A DNA stretch of 64,000 bases, taken from contig JAZRLP010000022.1 of NCBI GenBank assembly GCA_045646905.1, positions 62,001 to 126,000 of the forward strand. Reading direction: 5' to 3'. Positions 25,300-34,710 of this stretch are shown here, one piece after another. Position numbers and translations under genes: made by a program. Position 1 is the first letter of the stretch. The number at the start of each line of letters is the position of its first letter. The notes under the pieces were generated by a model. That model was not told the origin of the DNA. It did not search any database and saw only the letters and a program-made list of their open reading frames with translations. The DNA is from RGIG4079 sp045646905. GTDB taxonomy: Bacteria > Bacteroidota > Bacteroidia > Bacteroidales > Muribaculaceae.

Positions 25300-26831
25300 T
25301 TCTTTCCAATATTTAGGAGTCCGTTGTAAGTAACTGTTACGCATGAACCAAAGTTGTTACCAAGCATTGACCCTTGGTCAAATGCTACTTGAGCCTTAAC
25401 AGAGAGCCCTTTGACTGTGGGTGGATTATAATTAACTTCGGCCATAAGTGAAGTGTTTTCTACTGCATTTGCACGAGGAATGCGACCATCCCCCCATGCT
25501 TTACGATAGCCACCGAGTAATCGGTAGTCAATGTGAGAGTTTATATTCCCCATCAATCCCACATGGAAACCTCTCACAAGGTTGTCAACAAACATAGGGT
25601 AGCCATCGGTGTTGTATATGGGTGAACGCAAAAATGGAGAGCCTATAGCCATGCCATAGTGGGCATAGGAGTTGTAAAAAGCATTGTTGTAATACTCATC
25701 GCCTCCAGTTGCTTGGTCGGTAATTGTTGTTCCAGGACTATCGGCCGATGCCCAATGCAGTGGACCCGATTGGTTGGTAAAATCGAGATATTCAATTACA
25801 GCCCCATTTACCCATCCTTTATCGGCTTTTTTGTATTCAATACCCCAAATGCCATCAAACCCGTTTAGTTTGCCGATGCCCGAACCATCTTCCCATGGCC
25901 ATTGAAAATAGGCTTTTAATTCATCATCGTTTTTAAGACGATAGCGCGCCATAAAATCCCAACTACCAAGGTGGTTGCCTGCCACAAAGCCCTCTTTGTC
26001 GCTCAATCGTGGGATAAACATCTCAAACATGTCTTTGATAGTGGCAGTGCGATGGTCGGTTCGATAGTTCTCGCCATTGCGATAATTTTCGGTGTAACCA
26101 CCAAATTGGGCTGCTGCTTGTGCGCCTATCGTAACCGAGAATCGTTCGCTAGGCTTTGTGCGAAAATAGGCGCGTTTATATGAATACCAAGTGTCTTGTG
26201 AAATGTGGCTATTGTAGTGGTTGTAGTGATTTCTCACCCAATCGTTGTCGGTAACTTTCCCATATGAGATTTCTCCACATATTTGTACCCAACCATTGGT
26301 GAATGGTATGTTTTGGAAATCGATGAATCCAGCACGCACTTCGGGTATAGGGCGAGAGTTGCCACTTTCGATTAAATCGCCACTTGTGAGTTTATTATTT
26401 AATAATTTAGATTGTTGTTCTTTGAGACCTACAGTGAGAAATACACCTCGATATTTCACCTCTCCATATAGTTGTTGCAACCATATATAGGCGGGCTTTT
26501 CGCTGTGAGGAATAAATTCTTTTATATCAAAGTTGTATTTAAGATAATCAACGCTCGAGCTCCAGCCTGTGAGGAAATCCACGCCAAATCCATAACTAAA
26601 ACGAGTGTCGGTAGAGAGTGGCTTCCATGCTTTCATGCGTAGCAGCGCATTATCACTTTGCGTTACGATGCCATGGTTGAGCGATGAAATATAGTAGGGC
26701 GCAAAATCGCCTGAACCCAATGTCCCTATTATATCGGCTTTGTAGTTGATAGGAACTTCGGCATTTGCAATTGAGGCGATGCACAATGTTGCAATTAGCG
26801 ATATTCGACGAATTGATGTATTGATGCCCAT
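25296..26831 (-). CDS. Wzi-family capsule assembly outer-membrane protein
   Basis: 511 residues with a signal peptide. The mature sequence is an amphipathic beta-barrel with many aromatic strands (GSWDFMARYRLKNDDELKAY, GLKEQQSKLLNNKLTSGDL) and matches the Bacteroidetes Wzi-like family that anchors or assembles capsular polysaccharide at the cell surface. It is immediately followed by a lipocalin-like lipoprotein and the nonulosonate genes. A terminator hairpin lies 72 bases upstream of the start, so it has its own promoter. Confidence 0.82.
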   Translation of the reverse strand: MGINTSIRRISLIATLCIASIANAEVPINYKADIIGTLGSGDFAPYYISSLNHGIVTQSDNALLRMKAWKPLSTDTRFSYGFGVDFLTGWSSSVDYLKYNFDIKEFIPHSEKPAYIWLQQLYGEVKYRGVFLTVGLKEQQSKLLNNKLTSGDLIESGNSRPIPEVRAGFIDFQNIPFTNGWVQICGEISYGKVTDNDWVRNHYNHYNSHISQDTWYSYKRAYFRTKPSERFSVTIGAQAAAQFGGYTENYRNGENYRTDHRTATIKDMFEMFIPRLSDKEGFVAGNHLGSWDFMARYRLKNDDELKAYFQWPWEDGSGIGKLNGFDGIWGIEYKKADKGWVNGAVIEYLDFTNQSGPLHWASADSPGTTITDQATGGDEYYNNAFYNSYAHYGMAIGSPFLRSPIYNTDGYPMFVDNLVRGFHVGLMGNINSHIDYRLLGGYRKAWGDGRIPRANAVENTSLMAEVNYNPPTVKGLSVKAQVAFDQGSMLGNNFGSCVTVTYNGLLNIGKK

Positions 26832-26857
26832 TAACTTCTATTGTAATTATTAAAGTG

Positions 26858-26865
26858 TAAAGATA
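26858..26865 (-). promoter_or_regulatory. Possible -7 promoter box for wzi
   Basis: Minus strand TATCTTTA, seven of eight matches to TAnnTTTG, 26 bases before the wzi ATG and downstream of the terminator at 26930-26903. Confidence 0.35.
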
Positions 26866-26899
26866 GTAATAAAAAATGTGAGCATCATAATTTTGCATG

Positions 26900-27049
26900 A
26901 AAAAAGGTGATAAAATAATTTATCACCTTTAACTCGTTACATCTTTAAGATGTGATTTTGTGAAAAAATAAGTGAATCACAGACAATCCAAATATCCATA
27001 AACAAAAGCTAGATTAAGATATAATGCATTAAGCCATGAATCTTAATGC
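26900..27049 (-). ncRNA. Candidate small RNA or 3' UTR, looser family member 3
   Basis: In the 325-base gap between the flippase and wzi. Minus strand: -7 box TAATTTTG (27061-27054), 5' hairpin GCATTAAG..CTTAATGC, a TTTGTTTATGGATATTTGG segment only loosely like the core of members 1 and 2, a hairpin around ACATC/GATGT, and a perfect 12-bp terminator stem AAAGGTGATAAA/TTTATCACCTTT at 26930-26903 with a T run. The order of parts is the same, but the core is diverged, so membership is uncertain. Confidence 0.35.
26903..26930 (-). terminator. Terminator between flippase and wzi
   Basis: Perfect 12-bp stem with a four-base loop, followed on the minus strand by TTT. It separates the wzi transcript from whatever is transcribed upstream. 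Confidence 0.75.
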
Positions 27050-27156
27050 AATGCAAAATTACATCTATCTATAATAAATGCAAATATTTTTAGGGTAAAA
27101 TATTGTTAAAAATAAGGGCTGAAAAAGATGCTTGAATGAGATTAATGAGTTAAGAC

Positions 27157-28650
27157 TTAATCACCTTTTTTCCTAAAACGATGAAGGAAATAGTCAAATG
27201 CATCTTTTTGTATTTGAGAATGTAAAATGTGGTTAATTAATAGATATATGGCGAGACCTGTAATGGCTTGCGCAATAAGCAACACAATCACATTATCAAT
27301 CGCAAATGATAACAAATGCATTGGCACCATTATTATGATTACTTGAATCAAGTAGGGGAGTAAATCGGTAATAAATGCCCATCTTGAGCGAGTGGTGAGT
27401 GGTGCAGTGACGCATATGGTTGCCACCCAACATATAGCCGATGCGATGACTTGTCCCCAAAGTAATATTTTTACACCATACACGGGGTCGTCGGGTAGCG
27501 AGATTGCCACAAATGGGATTGTTGCAAAAAGTGCTATCAAAGCAACGCTATCGCGAACGATTTCCATATACACAACAAGTCGGGCTTTGCCGAGCGAAAC
27601 GATGTAATTGTTGTAAAGAGAGTTCAATACTGTGAATATCCCTCTCACTAATAGTAGTTGGAATAGGATAATTGATGGATCCCATTTTGTTCCAAAAAGT
27701 AGGTGGAAAATGGGCGTTGCCATCACGATGAGAAATCCTATGGCTGGGAAAAGTAGATAACCTGTGAAACGGTTCATCTTGGTGGTTGTGCGAGTGAAAC
27801 GCGTGGCATCATCTTGCACATGTGACAGCACTGGTAAGAATGATGAGGTGAGAATTTGAGAAATCGACATAATTCCCATTTTACTCCATTTGTCCGACTG
27901 AGTGTAATAGCCAAGGCTCACCAATCCCACTCGGTTGCCTATAAAGAATGAATATATGTTTTGAAATAGGGTGTTAAGAAATGATGTTACCATCATCCCC
28001 GAACCAACATTAAAAAACGACTTTAAAGCTTTCCATGAGAATGCTAACGATGGCAACCACTTACTTGTGAACCATAGGATTGAAGATTTGGTGGCCGATA
28101 ATACGATAGTTTGCCACACCATTGCCCATGCTCCATAGCCCGTCAGTGCAAGAGTTATGCCCACAGCACCACTAATGATGAGCCCAATAGAATTGGATAT
28201 CGCAATCATTTTCACATCCATCTTCTTCATCAATCGGTTGGTTTGAACGATGGCCGATGCGTTGAGGATAAATGAAAGGAACATTACTCGTGAAAGGGGA
28301 ATGATGCGAGGGTCGTTTTGGAAACACCATGCAATTAATGGCGCGCAAAACCATAGTATTACATATATGATACTTGCGATTCCTATGTTAAACCACAATA
28401 CGGTACTATAATCGAGTTGGGTAGGATTTTTGCGTTGAATAAGAGCATAAGAAAAACCGCTATCGATAAATAGCGCTGCAAACGCTTGGAAAACGAGTGT
28501 TGCTCCTACGAGCCCAAAGTCTTCTTGCGACAACACACGAGCAAGCACAATGCCGGTAACTGCATATAGCACTTGCGATAAAACGCGATCAATCACATTC
28601 CATTTGATGGTGCGTGCAGTGCGAAGTTTCAAGTCGGCAGTGTCGCTCAT
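27157..28650 (-). CDS. Polysaccharide flippase (Wzx/MATE-like)
   Basis: 497 residues with about twelve to fourteen hydrophobic helices. The N-terminal KWNVIDRVLSQVLYAVTGIV, FGLVGATLVFQAFAALFIDS and SGFSYALIQRKN are typical of the polysaccharide-biosynthesis flippase family. It would move lipid-linked oligosaccharide across the inner membrane. Context is the nonulosonate/capsule block, though a terminator separates it from wzi downstream. Confidence 0.85.
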   Translation of the reverse strand: MSDTADLKLRTARTIKWNVIDRVLSQVLYAVTGIVLARVLSQEDFGLVGATLVFQAFAALFIDSGFSYALIQRKNPTQLDYSTVLWFNIGIASIIYVILWFCAPLIAWCFQNDPRIIPLSRVMFLSFILNASAIVQTNRLMKKMDVKMIAISNSIGLIISGAVGITLALTGYGAWAMVWQTIVLSATKSSILWFTSKWLPSLAFSWKALKSFFNVGSGMMVTSFLNTLFQNIYSFFIGNRVGLVSLGYYTQSDKWSKMGIMSISQILTSSFLPVLSHVQDDATRFTRTTTKMNRFTGYLLFPAIGFLIVMATPIFHLLFGTKWDPSIILFQLLLVRGIFTVLNSLYNNYIVSLGKARLVVYMEIVRDSVALIALFATIPFVAISLPDDPVYGVKILLWGQVIASAICWVATICVTAPLTTRSRWAFITDLLPYLIQVIIIMVPMHLLSFAIDNVIVLLIAQAITGLAIYLLINHILHSQIQKDAFDYFLHRFRKKGD

Positions 28651-28692
28651 TTGTTGAGAGTAAGAATAATAATGTGGGTTTGCTAAAAATGA

Positions 28693-29403
28693 TTATTCTT
28701 CGTTGTCGAGTGGAATTAACTTCACTCCCACCGAGCGTTTTTTAATCTCTTCGGGATTTCCTTTGTAATAAACTTTACCCGATGATGCTCCTACGATATT
28801 GAGCGATTTATGAGCTTGGCAACCGATAGTCCCGGTTCCGAGCATAACGCATTTAGTGTCGTTTGATACTAATTCATCAGCTTGAATAGTTCCTGTACCA
28901 GTGCAACTTAACTTTGACGATTCACATTTTCCATTGAGAATTAATTGTCCGTTGCCAGTGTCAATTGACCCATCGATATGTGTTACATCAAGGTTTTTTA
29001 CAATGAGACGCCCATTCCCAATGAGGCGAGCCTTGAAGTTGGGGCAAGAAGATACACTCAACACTCTCACCGTTGAGTCACCATTGTTTTCAGCCTTGGT
29101 GAGAAATTTAGAATAAACAGTAACAGTAGGGAGATTTTCATATTTGACATTTTTAGAAGCAACTTGTATTTCTAATCGTCCCTTTGTGTTGTTAAACATT
29201 AATGCCGATGCCAATTCGTCGGTAGCTATAAAAACAGCACGCCCCACCGAGTCGAGGTTGCACACATAATTCACATTTACACCGTCAAAAACTTTTAATT
29301 CGGTGAAATCTTTCACATCAAGTTCATAACGAGATAATGGTTGAGCTATAGCGAAACTTGCTGTTATAGCGAGGAGTATAATTGCTAAAAAAGTTTTTTT
29401 CAT
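28693..29403 (-). CDS. DUF2807 (GIN domain) secreted protein
   Basis: 236 residues with a Sec signal peptide (cleavage after FAIAQ). The remainder is the beta-solenoid GIN/DUF2807 domain: FTELKVFDGVNVNYVC at the start and repeated short turns (IGNGRLIV, DTGNGQLIL, GTGTIQADELVS, GTGTIGC). Proteins of this type are common in Bacteroidetes and were called putative auto-transporter adhesin heads, without proven function. It is the third gene of a dusB-DUF2807-DUF2807 run. Confidence 0.82.
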   Translation of the reverse strand: MKKTFLAIILLAITASFAIAQPLSRYELDVKDFTELKVFDGVNVNYVCNLDSVGRAVFIATDELASALMFNNTKGRLEIQVASKNVKYENLPTVTVYSKFLTKAENNGDSTVRVLSVSSCPNFKARLIGNGRLIVKNLDVTHIDGSIDTGNGQLILNGKCESSKLSCTGTGTIQADELVSNDTKCVMLGTGTIGCQAHKSLNIVGASSGKVYYKGNPEEIKKRSVGVKLIPLDNEE

Positions 29404-29427
29404 GATTTTTGAGATGTTTTTTTGATA

Positions 29428-30222
29428 TTATTTTTGTTTAATTGTAATAGTTCCAGTGTTGTTGACATTAATGTTTAGGGCTGTTTTGTGTGATAGATTA
29501 GTCGCATCAATGTTGCCACTATTGTTGGTGGTAAGTGTCGCTTCATTAACTTTGCCCGATAATACAAAATTACCCGAACCATTTGTTACAAACGAAGCCT
29601 TGCGAATGAGTAAGTCATTAAGAATCATATCACTATTCCCATTTGACACAAATGAGCCATTAAAAGCTTTCAATGTTTTTAGTTTTATCTCACCATTACC
29701 ATTGTTGGTAGTCAATAATCGGCGTGCTTCTACATTACGAGCCAATATTTGACCACTGCCATTGTTGACAATACTCAAGAAATGGGCTTGTAGATTATCG
29801 ATTTTGATGGCTCCTTGAGCATTTTGTATGATGTGAAGGCGTTTTAATCGAGGCACCTCTTTTACAAGAATATTCCCAGTGCCATTCATGATTAATGCTT
29901 TCAATGAATCATTGCAAAATACCACAATGCGTGATGCTACTTTATCGTTGTCGTTGTTTCCTTCAATAATTAATCGATTGCTGTCGTTGCGACACACAAT
30001 GCGTTTGTCGGTTTTTTCTGATGTGTTGTAGGCAACATAACGATGAAGTTCGGGCTTAAAACGACATTCAACGGTGACATCGCCATTCACCAATATTTCA
30101 TCAAAACTTTGTGCAGCAACTAATACCACACGATTTTCTACATCTATTTTTTGTTGTGCAAATGTGGCAACAATGCACATAGCCATAATAAAGAAAAATG
30201 AAAAGAAGCGTTTCATAATCAT
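29428..30222 (-). CDS. DUF2807 (GIN domain) secreted protein, second copy
   Basis: 264 residues with a Sec signal peptide (MAMCIVATFAQQ). The body shows the same regular solenoid turns as its neighbour (GTGNILVKEV, GSGQILARNV, GNGEIKLKTL, GSGNFVLSGK, NSGNIDATNL), one about every 20 residues. The start overlaps the dusB stop as ATGA; a second ATG lies two codons inside. It may have a partly redundant role with the copy 24 bases downstream. Confidence 0.82.
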   Translation of the reverse strand: MIMKRFFSFFFIMAMCIVATFAQQKIDVENRVVLVAAQSFDEILVNGDVTVECRFKPELHRYVAYNTSEKTDKRIVCRNDSNRLIIEGNNDNDKVASRIVVFCNDSLKALIMNGTGNILVKEVPRLKRLHIIQNAQGAIKIDNLQAHFLSIVNNGSGQILARNVEARRLLTTNNGNGEIKLKTLKAFNGSFVSNGNSDMILNDLLIRKASFVTNGSGNFVLSGKVNEATLTTNNSGNIDATNLSHKTALNINVNNTGTITIKQK

Positions 30223-31232
30223 TCAGTTTTAGAGGAGAGTGGTTGTATGTTAGGAATGATTTCAGTTTCAATGCGATGTAGTATTGCATCAAGTTCGGCA
30301 AAATTATCGGCACGAAGCATCGCAATGCGAGTGTCGCGGAAAAATGGGATGCCCTTGAATAGGGGAGAAGCTGCCAAGTGACGGCGTATGTGGAGAATGC
30401 CACGATATTCATCAATGCGGTCGATGCTTTCGGTAATTTGACGGCGTAGAATTTTAAATTTTTCGGCAAGAGGGAGTTCTTCGCCACGCTCGCCAGTTAA
30501 AAGCATCTGCTTCATATCGTGGAAAATCCATGGAGCTCCTATCGATGCACGGCCTACCATCACACCATCAACACCATATCGGTCAAAAGCTTCAACTACT
30601 TGCTCGGGAGTTGTTATGTCGCCGTTGCCAATTAGAGGAATTGTCAATCGGGGATTCTCTTTTACTCGGGCTATCATTTCCCAATCGGCATTACCGGTGT
30701 ACATTTGAGAGCGAGTACGCCCATGCACAGTCAATGCTTTGATGCCGCAATCTTGAAGTTGTTCGGCGAGTTCTACAATGATTTTGCTATTGTGGTCCCA
30801 ACCTAATCGCGTTTTCACTGTAACTGGAATTTTTACAGCATTAACAACTGCACGAGTTATTTCAAGCATTTTGGGGATATCTCGTAACATACCTGCCCCA
30901 GCGCCTTTGCCAGCCACTTTTTTCACAGGACACCCAAAGTTAATGTCAAGAATGTCGGGGTTGGCTGCCTCTACAATTTTTGCAGCTTCAACCATTGGCT
31001 CTACCTCACGGCCATAAATTTGAATCGCAGTGGGGCGTTCGCCAGGGTCAATTGATAGTTTGCGAGTGGTGGAATTTATGTTGCGTATAAGAGCATCGGC
31101 CGAAACAAATTCGGTATATACCATATCGGCCCCTTGTTCCTTACATATTAAACGGAACGAAAGGTCGGTAACATCCTCCATAGGAGCCAACATCACCGGA
31201 CGATTACCAAGGTCTATATCTCCAATTTTCAT
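30219..31232 (-). CDS. dusB: tRNA-dihydrouridine synthase
   Basis: 337 residues. Reduces specific uridines in tRNA D-loops using FMN and NADPH. The TIM-barrel shows VMLAPMEDVTDLSFR, YTEFVSADAL, INFGCPVKKV (catalytic Cys), KTRLGWD, LTVHGRTRSQMY, LIGNGDITT and VMVGRASIGAPW, fully intact. Sits first in a run with two DUF2807 genes whose translation begins at its stop. Confidence 0.93.
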   Translation of the reverse strand: MKIGDIDLGNRPVMLAPMEDVTDLSFRLICKEQGADMVYTEFVSADALIRNINSTTRKLSIDPGERPTAIQIYGREVEPMVEAAKIVEAANPDILDINFGCPVKKVAGKGAGAGMLRDIPKMLEITRAVVNAVKIPVTVKTRLGWDHNSKIIVELAEQLQDCGIKALTVHGRTRSQMYTGNADWEMIARVKENPRLTIPLIGNGDITTPEQVVEAFDRYGVDGVMVGRASIGAPWIFHDMKQMLLTGERGEELPLAEKFKILRRQITESIDRIDEYRGILHIRRHLAASPLFKGIPFFRDTRIAMLRADNFAELDAILHRIETEIIPNIQPLSSKTE

Positions 31233-31371
31233 ATAGTATCACTAATATAACCACGAAGATACTAAAATTATGGCGATTTCACGAAATTTTAAGCAATTAT
31301 CACATTTTATGTTGGAAAAATGTGAGTGTTTGCACAAAAGTCGTTGGAAAAATGAGATTGAAAAGATACAA

Positions 31372-31407
31372 AAGATGCTGTGTCAGAGAATTTCGACACA
31401 GCATCTT
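31372..31407 (-). terminator. Terminator of the T9SS-tailed secreted protein gene
   Basis: AAGATGCTGTGTC pairs perfectly with GACACAGCATCTT; a TTTT tract follows on the minus strand. 21 bases past the stop at 31429. Confidence 0.8.
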
Positions 31408-31428
31408 CCTTATAAATATCTGATAGTA

Positions 31429-32709
31429 TTATTTTATAATGACTTTGCGAGTTGTGCCATCGCTATATTTTACGATATTTACACCAGTGGTTGGTTGGCT
31501 CAATTTGCGACCATAAATATCGTAGCGAGCAACTTCGGGGGTGTTGTCGTTGTTTTCAGTTTTAATGCCTTCTACACCAAGTGTGCCATCATATTTATAA
31601 AAGCAAATGCCATAAGCTTCTATATCTTCTACTACATACTCAACTTTAGGAGTGCCAGTTGCATTTACGCGTTTGATCCCCGATTTATATCCACTACCAT
31701 CTTCGGCAATATAAGCCCAATATATATACTCGCCATCACTTGTGAATTGACGCACAAAAGCCCCATCTGTAACAGTCGTAGATTCTGACGCCGCTTGTGA
31801 TTCGTCAATTCGTTCCCAAGCACGGAGATAGTTATTGCTGTTTATAGCACTAATAGGCAGACGAAACACTCCACAATTTGTTATATCATTATAACCATCT
31901 GTAATATTGTAAATATAAATATACCCGTTTTTTTCATCAAGGAACATTGCCGATGGTTGAATTCCTTGTGCAATAATAGGATATGGTCTATCTGCATTTG
32001 TTGCATCTTGGATTTTTTCATATATATCTGATTTTTTATATCGATAAATGCCTTCTCCGTTAAAACCCAATGCATGCCAATAAACCCCTTCTGAATCGCG
32101 TTGCAATCCGGCGTTCATTGCTCCCCAAGCAAAACCTTTGTTATAATATGGTAAAAATTGACCCCTAACAAAATAAGGCACATCGAAAGATGCCTGACAT
32201 GGCGCATCATATTCCTCTTTTGCAGGAAAAACTTTCACACCAGCATAAAAATTGTCGCCTGCATTAGTAATAGTTCGAGTTGCATAATAGATACTATCAT
32301 TATCAATCATAATATAATATGGGTCAAACCCCGCATGATAAACATTGCCATCGTCTTGATATTTATTGTTTACGATTGTTGTTTTAGTAAAACTATTATC
32401 ACTTCGCTTATTGACTACGAATAATTCACCATCACCAAGACTGTTATTTTCATCTTTAATATAAAGAAATTGCTCACCGGCATCAACACCATATATCGCG
32501 CCATGCCATGATGCTAATTGAAAAGTATGTGCTCCTGCTGATATTTGAGTATCAACAACTTTTTTCCCATCAAAGTAACAAATATTGCCATTTTTCTTCG
32601 CAAAATAAAGACCATCGGGCATAGGAACAATATTTCCTTGTGCTACTGATGCAAAACTTAATTGCAACCCTATTGCAATAAGCATCAATTTAAGTAAATT
32701 CTTTTTCAT
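31429..32709 (-). CDS. Secreted beta-propeller-like protein with T9SS-type tail
   Basis: 426 residues with a signal peptide ending at SVAQ. The centre has repeated beta units (IYGVDAGEQFLYIKD, GIYRYKKSDIY, YIYIYNITDGYND, YIYWAYIAEDG), reminiscent of a propeller. The last ~35 residues (ARYDIYGRKLSQPTTGVNIV, ending KVIIK) resemble the type IX secretion sorting signal. This points to export across the outer membrane and attachment or release at the surface. Function unknown. Its upstream region contains a 9-G tract. Confidence 0.7.
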   Translation of the reverse strand: MKKNLLKLMLIAIGLQLSFASVAQGNIVPMPDGLYFAKKNGNICYFDGKKVVDTQISAGAHTFQLASWHGAIYGVDAGEQFLYIKDENNSLGDGELFVVNKRSDNSFTKTTIVNNKYQDDGNVYHAGFDPYYIMIDNDSIYYATRTITNAGDNFYAGVKVFPAKEEYDAPCQASFDVPYFVRGQFLPYYNKGFAWGAMNAGLQRDSEGVYWHALGFNGEGIYRYKKSDIYEKIQDATNADRPYPIIAQGIQPSAMFLDEKNGYIYIYNITDGYNDITNCGVFRLPISAINSNNYLRAWERIDESQAASESTTVTDGAFVRQFTSDGEYIYWAYIAEDGSGYKSGIKRVNATGTPKVEYVVEDIEAYGICFYKYDGTLGVEGIKTENNDNTPEVARYDIYGRKLSQPTTGVNIVKYSDGTTRKVIIK

Positions 32710-32739
32710 AATGATATGGTTTTGCTATTATTGTTATTT

Positions 32740-32747
32740 CAAATTTA
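32740..32747 (-). promoter_or_regulatory. -7 promoter box of the T9SS-tailed protein gene
   Basis: Minus strand TAAATTTG, full match to TAnnTTTG, 30 bases before the ATG. Confidence 0.5.
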
Positions 32748-32818
32748 AGAGTAATAATTCGAGATTTAATAAAATGTAACGATAAATATTGAGGTTTTTG
32801 ACAAAAATTAAAACTCAT

Positions 32819-32827
32819 GGGGGGGGG
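32819..32827. repeat. G9 homopolymer in an AT-rich intergenic region
   Basis: Nine G in a row, unlike the surrounding AT-rich DNA. It lies about 72 bases upstream of the -7 box at 32747-32740, within the 285-base gap between the T9SS-tailed gene and the TPR regulator. Confidence 0.85.
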
Positions 32828-32941
32828 TAAATTTATTAACATAATAATACTTTTTAACAGATGTTTTAATGATTAAAATTGAAGAATTTTAGCTTACACT
32901 GCAAATCTATAGTTTATTCATGAAAAACATTCCATTTTTTA

Positions 32942-32963
32942 GTTCCCAATTAGTTCCCAATTT
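32942..32963. repeat. Copy 1 of a 22-bp direct repeat
   Basis: Contains the tandem motif TTCCCAATTAGTTCCCAATT; the identical 22-base segment recurs in the same orientation at 35074-35095, 2132 bases away. This copy is 32 bases past the end of the second TPR regulator gene. Confidence 0.85.
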
Positions 32964-32994
32964 TAGGGTAATATTGTAAGTGCTTGAATATGAG

Positions 32995-34701
32995 TTAAAG
33001 AGAGGTGATAAATTTATCCCAGTCAGAGGCTGTTCCGACGGTATTGAATGCTTTTACAAATAGTCTTTTTCGAGCATTTCCCAATCCACTCTTGCTTAAA
33101 TTGACCAATTTTGCAATTTCAGTTGGTGAAAATTTGCATTTTAAGAGTAGGCACACATGATATTCGATGTCGCTTAATTTTGCTAATTTATATAGCACAC
33201 TTTTGAAGCCTGGAAATTGTAGGTTAATGTAATTGTCGAGTTGTTTCCAATCCTCTTTTGTGGGATTAGTGTTTTCATCAAGTGCTTTACGGAATCGAGT
33301 TGCCACAACGGATGCTTCAATCGCATTAGTCGCATCCTCGCGGAGTTTTGCTTGTTGGGTAAATAACAGCAAAGACTCCTTTTGTATCTCAAGTTCATTA
33401 ATCAAACTTTGTGATTTATTAGTTTCATTAGCCAAAAGGTTTTCAAGTTCGCTGATTCGGTTTTCGGCATTTGAAATGAGATTTTGAGTTTGATAATGCT
33501 CGTTAAGAATACGATTAATACGCTCTTTTTGAGCCTTATTTTTCATTCGTAAGGCATAAGTTATAGTTAACGCTACAACTACAATGATAAAAATAGAAAC
33601 AATCAAAGAAATAATCTTAATTTCATTTTCATGAGCGTCTTTTTTTAAATTATTATTCTCTCTTTCGCGAATTTGATAGTTGTATAATGAAGATAATTGA
33701 CGTATTTCTTGGGGCGTTTGTAGTTTGCGGATAGTATCGGATAATTTAGTTGACATTATCATGGCATTATATGCGTCATCAATGTTTTTATTTTTAATAT
33801 GCAAATTAGCCAAGATATTGTATCCCTCTAATTGGATGTTAAGATTTTTTGATTTAATAAGTTTATTGCAATAAAAAAGTGTAGAATCAATATTGTTAAG
33901 TTTGTAATAAAGTTGAGCAAAAGAATTTGATATTGCGGTTGAATCTTCTTTGAAAGAAGAGGTTTTAATAGATTTTAGAATTTTATGCGCAGAGGTATAA
34001 TTATTGTTTAATAAGTGTATATTGGCTAATTGAATGTTTGATGATAAAATTAATGATGAATTTGTTAATTCTTTGGCATTATTAAGCACAAAATTATGTA
34101 ATATAAATGCACTATCAGTCCTATTTTGGAGAATATAGATGTTTGCTAAATTAAGAGTGTTATATAACGAGTTTGTGATATTATTGTTATTATTATTTAA
34201 TTCAATAGCTTTTTTATAAGCAGGAATTGCTAAATCATAAACTTTTTGGGAGTGATATATTCCTGCTATTTGGGCATATGCAACAGCCATTGTGTTAGAG
34301 GTGATATTGGGACAATCGATGGCTTTGTGGAAATATTCGAGGGCTTGGGGTGCATCGCCAAGGTCGGAATACACTCGTCCGCCATAATAGTAAGCAACTG
34401 GGAGTAGGTCGTTGAAATCGTGATTTTCAAAATAGTTGATAACCGAAAGTATAGCAGAGTCAGAAGTATGTGCTATATATGCTTTATCGTTGGTGCGAAT
34501 TTTTAATAGATCGTAATAATATTTGTTATCGTGATCTGAAAGAGAGTCGCGATTGATTGCACTAATCAAGGCAACAGCACTATCGGCATTAACTTCAGCA
34601 ATCGAGTCAATTTGTTGCAATTGCTCAAATTGCATACGCTCACTCTCCCCGCAGGCGGTGAGGAGTAGTAGGGTTAATATGAGAGTAAATAGATGCTTCA
34701 T
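32995..34701 (-). CDS. TPR lipoprotein-type membrane regulator with C-terminal HTH
   Basis: 568 residues. Lipoprotein-like signal (LLLLTAC, Cys17), a long TPR region (GDAPQALEYFHKAID, YDLAIPAYKKAIELN) through about residue 340, one transmembrane helix (ISLIVSIFIIVVVALTITYA), a coiled coil and a C-terminal helix-turn-helix (FSPTEIAKLVNLSKSGLGN). Same architecture as the regulator at 20538-22109 but not a close copy. It starts nine bases after the remnant of a second neuB gene, so the neuB-then-regulator order occurs twice. Being a lipoprotein and a transmembrane protein at once is odd, so the signal may act as a membrane anchor. Confidence 0.75.
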   Translation of the reverse strand: MKHLFTLILTLLLLTACGESERMQFEQLQQIDSIAEVNADSAVALISAINRDSLSDHDNKYYYDLLKIRTNDKAYIAHTSDSAILSVINYFENHDFNDLLPVAYYYGGRVYSDLGDAPQALEYFHKAIDCPNITSNTMAVAYAQIAGIYHSQKVYDLAIPAYKKAIELNNNNNNITNSLYNTLNLANIYILQNRTDSAFILHNFVLNNAKELTNSSLILSSNIQLANIHLLNNNYTSAHKILKSIKTSSFKEDSTAISNSFAQLYYKLNNIDSTLFYCNKLIKSKNLNIQLEGYNILANLHIKNKNIDDAYNAMIMSTKLSDTIRKLQTPQEIRQLSSLYNYQIRERENNNLKKDAHENEIKIISLIVSIFIIVVVALTITYALRMKNKAQKERINRILNEHYQTQNLISNAENRISELENLLANETNKSQSLINELEIQKESLLLFTQQAKLREDATNAIEASVVATRFRKALDENTNPTKEDWKQLDNYINLQFPGFKSVLYKLAKLSDIEYHVCLLLKCKFSPTEIAKLVNLSKSGLGNARKRLFVKAFNTVGTASDWDKFITSL

Positions 34702-34710
34702 GTTATATTG

